A DNA stretch of 31,843 nucleotides, from assembly GCA_002316015.1 (NCBI GenBank), contig DCCS01000012.1, forward strand, positions 1 to 31,843, given 5' to 3'. The stretch is from Prevotellaceae bacterium UBA1075. GTDB lineage: Bacteria; Bacteroidota; Bacteroidia; Bacteroidales; Bacteroidaceae. The position numbers and the translations under genes were made by a program. The notes below the pieces were generated by a model that saw nothing but the letters and a program-made list of their open reading frames with translations, was not told the origin of the DNA and did not search any database. Positions 25,147 to 31,843 of this stretch are shown piece by piece. The first letter of the stretch is position 1; each line of letters starts with the position of its first letter.

Positions 25147-25584
25147 ATGAGAATACAAATTATCAACGGGCCAAACCTTAATCTTCTGGGCATCAGGGAG
25201 CCCGAAATCTACGGAAAGCGCGCCTGGGAAGACTATCTGAAGGAGTTGCGCAGCCGGTTCCCCAATGTACGCATAGACTACTACCAGAGCAACCTCGAAG
25301 GCGAGATTATCGACAAGATACAGGAGGTGGGCTTCGACCGCGACGGCATCGTGCTCAATGCGGGAGCCTACACCCACACCAGCGTGGCCATCCTGGACGC
25401 CATCAAGAGTGTGACCACCCCCACCGTGGAGGTGCACATCAGCAATGTTCACCAGCGCGAGGAGTTCCGGCGCAAGAGCATCATCAGTCCGGGATGCCTG
25501 GGGGTCATCTGCGGCTTCGGACTCGACAGTTACCGCCTGGCCATCGAGGCACTCATAGATGACACCAACAAGAGGGAGAAGTAA
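25147..25584 (+). CDS. aroQ: Type II 3-dehydroquinate dehydratase
   Basis: A small dodecameric cytosolic enzyme of the shikimate pathway, converting 3-dehydroquinate to 3-dehydroshikimate. The 145 residues carry the family signature at the N-terminus: INGPNLNLLGIREPEIYG with the catalytic Tyr22 and the lid Arg17. LNAGAYTHTSVAI and VEVHISNVHQREEFR follow with the proton-donating His and the substrate-binding residues, then GFGLDSY. Length is normal. It starts a short unit with an O-methyltransferase 20 nt downstream. In many Bacteroides genomes, as I recall, pyruvate kinase follows aroQ; it is absent here. Confidence 0.95.
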   Translation: MRIQIINGPNLNLLGIREPEIYGKRAWEDYLKELRSRFPNVRIDYYQSNLEGEIIDKIQEVGFDRDGIVLNAGAYTHTSVAILDAIKSVTTPTVEVHISNVHQREEFRRKSIISPGCLGVICGFGLDSYRLAIEALIDDTNKREK

Positions 25585-25604
25585 AAAAGAAACACCCTCC
25601 CCAC

Positions 25605-26237
25605 GTGGAACTTGACGAATACATCCTGCGCCATATAGATGCCGAGGGCGAACTCCTCCATTCCCTGTGGCGTGACACACAATTGCGCCTTTCCTATGGG
25701 CAGATGGCAAGCGGACACCTGCAGGGCCGCCTGCTCAAGATGCTGGTGGAGATGATAAAGCCGCTGAGGGTGCTCGAACTGGGCACCTTCAGCGGCTACA
25801 GCACCCTGTGCATGGCCGAGGGGCTGCGGCCCGGGGCTGAGTTGCACACCATCGAGATATTCGACGAGATGGAGGACTTCATACGCTCATGGCTCTGCCG
25901 CAGCCCGCATGCCCAGCAGATACAACTGCACATCGGTGACGCACTGGACATCGTGCCTGCCCTGCCTGGCCAGTGGGACCTGGTGTTCATGGACGCCGAC
26001 AAGCGCCAGTACGTTGACTACTACTATATGATACTGCCACTCATGCGTCCGGGCGGCTTCATCCTGGCCGACAACACGCTGTGGTACGGCCATGTGCTCG
26101 AGGAGCACCCACGCGAGAGTGACCGCCAGACACAGAACATACAAGCCTTCAACGACCTGGTTGCCGCCGACCCACGGGTAGAGAAGGTCATCCTTCCCCT
26201 GCGTGACGGACTCACCATCATACGCGTGAAGGACTGA
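25605..26237 (+). CDS. Class I SAM-dependent O-methyltransferase (COMT-like, family 3)
   Basis: A 210-aa soluble methyltransferase. It carries the SAM-binding motif LELGTFSGYSTLCMAEGL, the acidic ribose-binding strand HTIEIFDEMEDF, the metal-site motif FMDADKRQYVDYY and ADNTLWYGHV, the second metal-ligand region. Together these mark the caffeoyl-CoA/catechol O-methyltransferase family. The acceptor is unknown in bacteria of this group. Translation starts at a GTG (25605-25607), 20 nt after the aroQ stop; no ATG gives a full N-terminus. It is probably co-transcribed with aroQ, but no metabolic link is obvious. Confidence 0.9.
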   Translation: MELDEYILRHIDAEGELLHSLWRDTQLRLSYGQMASGHLQGRLLKMLVEMIKPLRVLELGTFSGYSTLCMAEGLRPGAELHTIEIFDEMEDFIRSWLCRSPHAQQIQLHIGDALDIVPALPGQWDLVFMDADKRQYVDYYYMILPLMRPGGFILADNTLWYGHVLEEHPRESDRQTQNIQAFNDLVAADPRVEKVILPLRDGLTIIRVKD

Positions 26238-26471
26238 GGCACTTCACTTGCCCTATTTTATATGGTGCTGCGTTTCTATATAGTACAGCGCGTTTATGTG
26301 GCTGGGGTGATTTCCATGGCTGGCATAAGACAATGCCCGACTCAACTTGCTCACCATACGCATAATACATGAAACACACGAATCACACTGCCTCCCCTAC
26401 TTCCCTCATACAGCCACGAGTACAGAAAGCGTGTGAGAGATGACTTCATCGCATAATCACTTCGCTTAAAA
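26238..26471. other. Intergenic region between convergent genes, no gene seen
   Basis: Separates the O-methyltransferase gene from the Asp-repeat lipoprotein gene and marks the change from GC-rich to AT-richer DNA. No clear hairpin with a U-run, RNA gene or promoter was found. Confidence 0.5.
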
Positions 26472-26924
<453 letters not shown>

Positions 26925-27016
26925 AATTTTACTAAAAAAAATAAATATTCTACATTGTGTACTTACTTCCCCCTACTTTCTATAAGAAACCAGAGGGTGG
27001 ATTGCAAGCGCACAGT

Positions 27017-27595
27017 TCACTTTACCATTACTTTCTTATAAGTTCCATCACTATAGTGTATCACATATATACCTCCTCGTCTTGAATTATTCACACGCCT
27101 TCCCGACATATCATAATACAAGATGTGTCTCTTTTCATCCTTGCCCGCAGTTAAGATACCCACCGCTTGTTTTTTTAATGTAAATGTATATATGTTTTTA
27201 ATGGCTCCAACAGAGCACAGGTAATATATGTTTCCCGTGTGTCCGACATATCCGCCCGTGTCATGGTCGAACATTTCACGGACACTGACACCAAGCACAT
27301 CCCGCACGTCGTAAAGCTCATAGCCGTCCGGGGCTTTGATTCCGAAAGACCGCCTGTCGTCAAGCCCGTCTACCACCATCACGGTCTCGTCTCCTGTCGC
27401 AGGTATGCGCTCGGCGTTGTCGTAGTCGCTCTCGTTTATCAGCCGTCTGCACTCTTCGCACTTTACAAGAAAGAAATAGTCTTTGGCTTCTTCTTTCTCA
27501 CATTGGAAAGAATCAATTGTACCTTGTAAACCGGCATAACATGGAACAAAAATTGCCACAATCAAGAGTAGCAATGTAAAAATCACCTTTTTCAT
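27017..27595 (-). CDS. Small secreted protein with T9SS-like tail
   Basis: A 192-aa exported protein I cannot assign to a family. The signal peptide is MKKVIFTLLLLIVAIFVPCYAG. The central part holds paired cysteines (FQCEKEE and KCEECRRL), then VMVVDGLDDRRSFGIKAPDG and an IYYLCSVGAIKNIYTF strand. The C-terminus YDMSGRRVNN..RGGIYVIHYSDGTYKKVMVK follows the type IX-secretion-like tail pattern seen in the GH38 and 961-aa proteins. It starts only 5 nt after the stop codon of the SIR2-like gene and so is probably on the same transcript. The pairing of a cytosolic SIR2-like protein with an exported protein is unusual. Confidence 0.68.
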   Translation of the reverse strand: MKKVIFTLLLLIVAIFVPCYAGLQGTIDSFQCEKEEAKDYFFLVKCEECRRLINESDYDNAERIPATGDETVMVVDGLDDRRSFGIKAPDGYELYDVRDVLGVSVREMFDHDTGGYVGHTGNIYYLCSVGAIKNIYTFTLKKQAVGILTAGKDEKRHILYYDMSGRRVNNSRRGGIYVIHYSDGTYKKVMVK

Positions 27596-27600
27596 ATTAC

Positions 27601-28452
27601 TTAGTTTTGTATTTTATTTTCTATTGCATCAAACACATCATTGTACCACTTCTCCCAAAAATCTTTTCCTCTTTTACTTTTTTCTCTCTGCACGTCATCA
27701 TTAACACATATATTTAAGGTATTTAACATTTTATTTTTTGAAGCATCAACACAAGGGTCATAATAGAAAATTTTGTTTTTTATAGTTATTCCCTTTCTCA
27801 ACAGGCGAGCCCGATGGAAGAACAGCCACCATATATCTATTTCCGAATAATCAAGCCCAAATCCTACTATATAAATATCAGATAAGAAAAATAAGTCTAC
27901 CCATGAAGTAATAGAAGTTTTCCTGTTTTTTATTCTTTCTTCCATAGAAACTTCAGAAATATTCTTTAGTTTTCCAAATACATATAGTTCTATCTTTCTC
28001 AGATAGCGGCAGTATTGATCAAAACCGAGCATAATGCTTTGGGGAAATTTCACATCCCCATGAATATGCCATACACTCAAAGTCTTTTTCGCTCTCATGC
28101 AACAACTTCTCCTAAAAAGGCTAAATCTTCTTTCTTTTGCCAAAGGACCATCTGCTTGAGTATCAAAATATAATTCAAGCGTTCTATCATAGTTGGTTGT
28201 CATATACGCATCAAATGGCGTATTAGAAACCTTTTCAATCAAATATCCTTTATAAACTTTTAATTTACTGGATATTTGGTTCTTTACTTCTAACTCATTT
28301 CTATTTTGACATAGGAACAAGGAATCATAGTTCATTGTAAGAGGAACTCCATCATAATTATTGCTATTAGTGAAGATACCACGCAACAGGTTGTTCCAAC
28401 TTGGAGCACCCGCTACTATATTTATTCCATTTCCATACAGCAATGTATTCAT
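27601..28452 (-). CDS. SIR2-like protein (putative NAD-consuming defence factor)
   Basis: A 283-aa soluble protein with the SIR2-like fold. Motifs in order: YGNGINIVAGAPSWNNLL (residues 6-23, replacing the GAGxS..GIPxFR of sirtuins), TTNYD (85-89), HIHGD (129-133) with the likely catalytic His, and VGFGLDYSEIDIWWLFF (196-212), the usual nucleotide-loop motif. The zinc-binding Cys pairs of deacetylating sirtuins are not evident. Proteins of this type are often NAD-cleaving effectors in anti-phage systems (Thoeris ThsA, DSR, SIR2-APAZ), so defence is plausible but not proven. There is no sensor domain or second effector beyond the fold. The gene is strongly AT-rich against GC-rich neighbours, a sign of recent transfer. 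It has its own promoter. Confidence 0.78.
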   Translation of the reverse strand: MNTLLYGNGINIVAGAPSWNNLLRGIFTNSNNYDGVPLTMNYDSLFLCQNRNELEVKNQISSKLKVYKGYLIEKVSNTPFDAYMTTNYDRTLELYFDTQADGPLAKERRFSLFRRSCCMRAKKTLSVWHIHGDVKFPQSIMLGFDQYCRYLRKIELYVFGKLKNISEVSMEERIKNRKTSITSWVDLFFLSDIYIVGFGLDYSEIDIWWLFFHRARLLRKGITIKNKIFYYDPCVDASKNKMLNTLNICVNDDVQREKSKRGKDFWEKWYNDVFDAIENKIQN

Positions 28453-28501
28453 CCCTTCATTATTTTCATTTCTGATTAGAAATCAAAACCTACCTTTGAT
28501 A

Positions 28502-28517
28502 CAAAGTTACCCCCCCC
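28502..28517 (-). promoter_or_regulatory. SIR2-like gene promoter with poly-G tract in the spacer
   Basis: On the minus strand TAACTTTG (28509-28502) matches the -7 box exactly, giving a leader of about 45 nt. Directly upstream of it lies a run of eight G (C8 on the plus strand, 28510-28517), which falls inside the -33 to -7 spacer. No exact TTTG -33 box is present. Slippage in the run would alter spacing. Confidence 0.6.
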
Positions 28518-28583
28518 GATTTACATAAAATAATATATTGTGTTAATTTTTATTATATGAGCCACAATGAACCATTCGTACAC

Positions 28584-28621
28584 AAAAAAAGCCCCAAGTC
28601 CCGTTGTAAAGGACTTCGGGC
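28584..28621 (-). terminator. Terminator of the AraC-type regulator gene
   Basis: Arms 28591-28601 and 28611-28621 (GCCC.AAGTCC with GGACTT.GGGC, one C-C mismatch) form a hairpin. On the minus strand it is followed by seven T (28590-28584). It lies about 75 nt after the regulator's stop codon. Confidence 0.8.
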
Positions 28622-28696
28622 AGAGTGCTCAGAGGCTCTTGGGAATTATTTCTACAAACTGAAAATAATAGATTTCGAGAAGAATGCTAATATCAT

Positions 28697-29572
28697 TCAC
28701 ACGATGATTTTCCTCTTGTGATAGTTCTCGCGAAAGGCGGTGGGTGAGCAGCCCTTCTTTTTCTTGAAGATGCGGTTGAAGTTGCTTATGTTGTTGAACC
28801 CGCACTCATAGCAGATGTCGGCCACGCTGCTGGTGCTGTCCACCAACTGGCGTGCGGCATGCCCCAGGCGGATGTCGATGATGTAGTCTGAGACCGTCTT
28901 GCCCGTCTTGGTGCGGAAGTAGCGGCTGAAGGCCGCCGGAGTCATCTCGGCTATGTCGGCGAGTGTCTTCAGGCGTATCTCACGCTTGTAGTTCTGGTCA
29001 ATGTACTCCTCCACATGGCGCACACGCATGCTCTCGGGCGTGTTCTTCACGTTGGAGAAGGAGCGGCTGGCCAGCAGACGGTAGTTATCCTGCAGGGACA
29101 GCTCATAGAGAATCTCCAGAAGTTTGAGCATACGATAAAATCCTGGCTGCGACTGGGTGATGGCCGTTATCTTGCCATACAGTTCCATGATGGTGTTGAG
29201 TTCAAAGGCAATGCCGCGCCTGGCATTGTGGAACAGGGCGCGCAGGCTGCTCAACTGGTTCCTGGCCAGGAACTGCTCGCCCATGAGGTCGGAGGGAAAC
29301 TGAATGGTGATTTCATGTATCGAATGGCTCTGGCAGTCATACTGGTCCCAGGCATGTTCGAGTCCGCTGCCCACCAGCACCAGGTCATACTTGCCAAGCA
29401 CCTCGATGGAGTCACCCACTATGCGCCTGGCCCCATCGCAGTGCTCCACGAAGTTCAGCTCCATGGCCTCGTGCTTGTGCAGCGGATAGGTGAAGGCCTC
29501 CTTGTCGCGGTCCACCATATAGAAGCAGTCTTTCTCCGAAATATGGGGCTTCTCTGTTATTACCTTGCTCAT
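28697..29572 (-). CDS. AraC-family transcription regulator with cupin N-terminus
   Basis: A 291-aa regulator (301 aa if started at 29602). The N-terminal half is a cupin sensor (FTYPLHKHEAMELNFVEHCD, YDLVLVGSGLEHAWDQYDC), usually binding a small ligand such as a sugar. The C-terminal hundred residues are the double helix-turn-helix of AraC proteins: LKTLADIAEMTPAAFSRYFR, then SSVADICYECGFNNISNFNR, IFKKKKGCSPTAFRENY. The start at 29570-29572 (MSKVITEKPHISEKDCF) is preferred because a near-consensus -7 box (29613-29606) would start transcription around 29600, at or after the upstream ATG. A small perfect hairpin (GGTTGA-GAAA-TCAACC, 29589-29604) overlaps that region and could be an operator. 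Target genes are unknown; the GC content returns to the high local level. Confidence 0.88.
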   Translation of the reverse strand: MSKVITEKPHISEKDCFYMVDRDKEAFTYPLHKHEAMELNFVEHCDGARRIVGDSIEVLGKYDLVLVGSGLEHAWDQYDCQSHSIHEITIQFPSDLMGEQFLARNQLSSLRALFHNARRGIAFELNTIMELYGKITAITQSQPGFYRMLKLLEILYELSLQDNYRLLASRSFSNVKNTPESMRVRHVEEYIDQNYKREIRLKTLADIAEMTPAAFSRYFRTKTGKTVSDYIIDIRLGHAARQLVDSTSSVADICYECGFNNISNFNRIFKKKKGCSPTAFRENYHKRKIIV

Positions 29573-29657
29573 TAAGTATATGCTATATGGTTGAGAAATC
29601 AACCGCTAAGTTAGGGGGAAAAGTCGGATTGGGCAAGCGCGCAAGGACTAAATAAAA

Positions 29658-29684
29658 CGGAAGAGCACCATTTGCACTCTTCCG
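29658..29684 (-). terminator. Terminator of the pdxST operon
   Basis: CGGAAGAG (29658-29665) and CTCTTCCG (29677-29684) pair around an 11-nt loop. On the minus strand the hairpin is followed by TTTTATTTAG. It lies about 33 nt after the pdxT stop codon. Confidence 0.75.
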
Positions 29685-29716
29685 CTTCACACATATTGCT
29701 ATACCAATATTCACTT

Positions 29717-30259
29717 TCACCTTGCCATCTCCAACAGCATCTGATGGATGCGTGTGTCGCTGTCCAGTTCGGGATGGAAGGCGGTCACAAGTTGGTTTCC
29801 CTGCCTGGCCGCCACTATGTGTCCGTTCACGCGGGCCAGCACCTCCACACCAGCACCCACCTCTTCTATATATGGAGCCCGTATGAAGGTCATGGGCACA
29901 CTTCCCAAGCCCTGGAAGTCACCCTCGGTGTGGAAACTGCCCAACTGTCTGCCATAGGCATTGCGCTTGGCCAGGATGTCCATGGTGTCCAGATGCAGGC
30001 GGTCCAGCATGATGAGTCCCGCACAGGTGCCCAGCACAGGCAGTCCGCCCAGGATTTCCTGCCGCACCTCGTCCCACATGCCCAGGTCGTGCATGATGCG
30101 CGTCATCGTGGTGCTCTCGCCGCCCGGAATGATGAGTGCCCGCTTCTCCTGGTGCCAGTCCTGGATGTTGCGCACCAGGAAAGGCTCCTCGCCCATGCGC
30201 TCCAGCACCTGGCGATGCTCTTCAAAGGCTCCCTGCAGAGCCATGATGGCTATCCTCAT
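29717..30259 (-). CDS. pdxT: Pyridoxal 5'-phosphate synthase, glutaminase subunit PdxT
   Basis: A 180-aa cytosolic class I glutaminase that releases ammonia from glutamine and channels it to PdxS for vitamin B6 synthesis. The triad is visible: C79 in LGTCAGLIML, H162 and E164 in AFHPEL. PGGEST (45-50), the oxyanion region, and the N-terminal MALQGAF.EH are also family marks. Length is slightly short but complete. The start overlaps the pdxS stop by four bases (ATGA, 30256-30259), so translation is coupled. Confidence 0.95.
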   Translation of the reverse strand: MRIAIMALQGAFEEHRQVLERMGEEPFLVRNIQDWHQEKRALIIPGGESTTMTRIMHDLGMWDEVRQEILGGLPVLGTCAGLIMLDRLHLDTMDILAKRNAYGRQLGSFHTEGDFQGLGSVPMTFIRAPYIEEVGAGVEVLARVNGHIVAARQGNQLVTAFHPELDSDTRIHQMLLEMAR

Positions 30260-31128
30260 TTTCCGCGCTCCGCCATGAGCAGTTCTATCTCCTGCTCGTT
30301 GATGCCCACCATGGCCTCGCCCAGGTCCTCGCTCAGTTCGGCCAGCATCTTGGGATTCTCATAGTTGGTCACAGCCTTCACGATGGCCTGTGCGCGCTTC
30401 TCTGGGTTGCCGCTCTTGAATATTCCGCTGCCCACAAACACGCCCTCGGCACCCAGCTGCATCATCAGTGCGGCATCGGCGGGAGTGGCCACACCACCTG
30501 CTGCGAAGTTCACCACAGGCAGTTTGCCATTGTCGTGCACATACGCTACCAGGTCGTAGGGGACGCGCAGTTGCTTGGCAGCCTCGTAGAGTTCATCTGC
30601 GCTCAAACTGGTGAGCCTGCGGATTTCGCTCTGCATCATACGCATGTGACGCACAGCCTGCACCACATCGCCCGTGCCGGGCTCACCCTTGGTGCGAATC
30701 ATGGTGGCGCCCTCATTGATGCGGCGCAAAGCCTCGCCCAGGTCTTTTGCTCCACACACAAAGGGCACCTGGAACTGACGCTTGTCGATGTGGTACACGT
30801 CATCGGCCGGACTGAGCACCTCGCTCTCGTCTATATAGTCAATCTCTATGGCCTGCAGTATCTGTGCCTCGGCAAAGTGGCCTATGCGGCACTTGGCCAT
30901 CACGGGTATGCTCACAGCCTGCTGGATTCCCTTTATCATCTTGGGGTCACTCATGCGGCTCACGCCACCCGCTGCGCGTATGTCAGCGGGGATGCGCTCC
31001 AGTGCCATCACGGCACAGGCACCAGCGGCCTCGGCTATGCGCGCCTGCTCGGGAGTCGTCACGTCCATGATTACTCCGCCCTTGAGCATCTGTGCCAATT
31101 GACGGTTCAGTGAAGTTCTGTCTTCCAT
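30256..31128 (-). CDS. pdxS: Pyridoxal 5'-phosphate synthase, lyase subunit PdxS
   Basis: A 290-aa TIM-barrel enzyme that builds pyridoxal 5'-phosphate from ribose 5-phosphate, glyceraldehyde 3-phosphate and ammonia from PdxT. Strong family motifs: GGVIMDVTTPEQARIAE with D22, ACAVMALERIPADIR, VMAKCRIGHFAEA with the Schiff-base Lys79, IDESEVLSPAD, TMIRTKGEPGTG with Lys147, and FAAGGVATPADAALMMQLG, read as FAAGGVATP (208-216) followed by ADAALMMQLGA. Length matches the family. The start ATG 31126-31128 is preceded on the minus strand by GGAGGAAA, an unusually strong ribosome binding site for this phylum. It forms the DXP-independent vitamin B6 route. Confidence 0.97.
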   Translation of the reverse strand: MEDRTSLNRQLAQMLKGGVIMDVTTPEQARIAEAAGACAVMALERIPADIRAAGGVSRMSDPKMIKGIQQAVSIPVMAKCRIGHFAEAQILQAIEIDYIDESEVLSPADDVYHIDKRQFQVPFVCGAKDLGEALRRINEGATMIRTKGEPGTGDVVQAVRHMRMMQSEIRRLTSLSADELYEAAKQLRVPYDLVAYVHDNGKLPVVNFAAGGVATPADAALMMQLGAEGVFVGSGIFKSGNPEKRAQAIVKAVTNYENPKMLAELSEDLGEAMVGINEQEIELLMAERGK

Positions 31129-31843
31129 ATATTATTTCCTCCTTTTTTGGGGTTTGGTTTACTTTTCTGACTGCAAAAGTCCGGATTAATAAGGAAATGG
31201 AAAAACGTAATTTCCATTTCCTTTGAACTTTGTTCCCATTTCCACAACACTCTTCTTCTCTTTCCCTTCACCATACTGTAGCAATATCCCTTGCCACTTC
31301 CAGTTGCTATCCACGCATATATTATTTTTATTCCTCTTTGTATTTTCTTAAAAGAAAGAAGATGTAGATGATGATAGGGCGTTGATAATGTTGATACTGG
31401 TAGACCTGTATTTTTCCCCCTACTTTTCCCTTAGGTTATCCACAGTTAAAAATAGTTTTTTCAACCCTTTTAAGGAATGTGTTACATGCTGAGTTTATTC
31501 ATCCTATGTATGACGAGCACAAATGTTGTCAACACCCAGTGGTGAAAAATATAATTTTATAAATATTCCCTTCATCCGCACTTGATAACTTTGTATGTTG
31601 TGTTGATTGGGGTTTGACAAAAGGGCGGGTTTTGTGAATATCTTCGCTGGGCTTTTGGAGACTGTTTAAAGTGTAGATAAATGAATGATAACTCATGGAG
31701 TTTTCCATATAGTTATTAACATGTGCTGTGGATTATGGGAACATAGGCACTCACCCATATATGTTCTCCACTCCTGTACATAATAATACGTAGAGTTAGA
31801 GAAGCGTGCATGCATTCTATTATGTAAGTGAGCAAAATTAGTT
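31129..31843. other. AT-rich noncoding region with DnaA-box-like sites; possible replication origin
   Basis: About 700 bp without a plausible gene on either strand, strikingly AT-rich against the GC-rich window. It holds an exact DnaA box TTATCCACA at 31436-31444. Two one-mismatch boxes lie at 31672-31680 (TGTAGATAA) and 31727-31735 (TGTGGATTA), both in the opposite orientation. A very AT-rich stretch at about 31542-31567 could serve as an unwinding element. The left end is the pdxS leader. The window ends before the right side can be read. An origin is a hypothesis; it could also be a long untranslated or horizontally acquired gap. Confidence 0.4.

Overview
The window looks like a chromosomal segment of a GC-rich member of the Bacteroidales, most likely Prevotellaceae. 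Evidence seen in the sequence: promoters of the Bacteroidota type (TTTG, about 19 nt, TAnnTTTG), several secreted proteins ending in a type IX-secretion-like tail (YDLQGRRV...GIYI..GRK), families typical of the group (DUF4956, DUF2490, DUF4369, OmpA/TPR lipoprotein, GH38, GH3) and neighbour pairs common in Bacteroidales (frr-rsgA, xerD/aroQ, pdxS-pdxT). Species cannot be named from this alone.

Layout. 1-214: left edge, no certain gene. 215-4030 (+): secreted GH38 alpha-mannosidase with a discoidin-like domain. 4083-4312: 22-bp minisatellite, a C/G-rich inverted repeat and a strong bidirectional terminator. 4355-7444 (-): a 961-aa multidomain surface protein followed 12 nt later by a 63-aa peptide ending in WDDEW. 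7685-9192 (-): frr and rsgA. 9337-13603 (+): a five-gene cluster encoding a VTC-fold polyphosphate polymerase, a DUF4956 membrane protein, a DUF2490 outer-membrane barrel, a small secreted protein and a Cthe_2159-like beta-helix protein; a LuxR-type regulator with a shortened receiver follows. 14459-15193 (+): a stand-alone protein resembling only the C-terminal part of RecQ, behind a near-perfect promoter. 15306-16229 (+): manA. 16458-19642 (-): class A acid phosphatase and GH3 glycosidase. 19730-23986 (-): a tight operon of an OmpA/TPR lipoprotein, a cysteine-less thioredoxin-fold lipoprotein and a YifB/ComM ATPase, with xerD upstream. 25147-26237 (+): aroQ and an O-methyltransferase. 26472-28452 (-): an AT-rich accessory patch with an Asp-repeat lipoprotein, a small secreted protein and a SIR2-like protein. 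28697-31128 (-): AraC regulator and pdxST. 31129-31843: AT-rich noncoding DNA with a perfect DnaA box and two near matches.

How the parts fit. Secreted GH38 and GH3 enzymes, the acid phosphatase and cytosolic ManA suggest use of mannose-containing and other glycans, but they are not in one operon. frr/rsgA, xerD, aroQ, comM and pdxST are housekeeping. The most interesting parts are the VTC/DUF4956/barrel/beta-helix cluster, which looks like an uncharacterised envelope system built around a polyphosphate-polymerase fold; the orphan RecQ tail; the SIR2-like gene with an eight-base homopolymer inside its predicted promoter; and the possible replication origin at the right edge. All assignments were made by reading motifs, with no database search.
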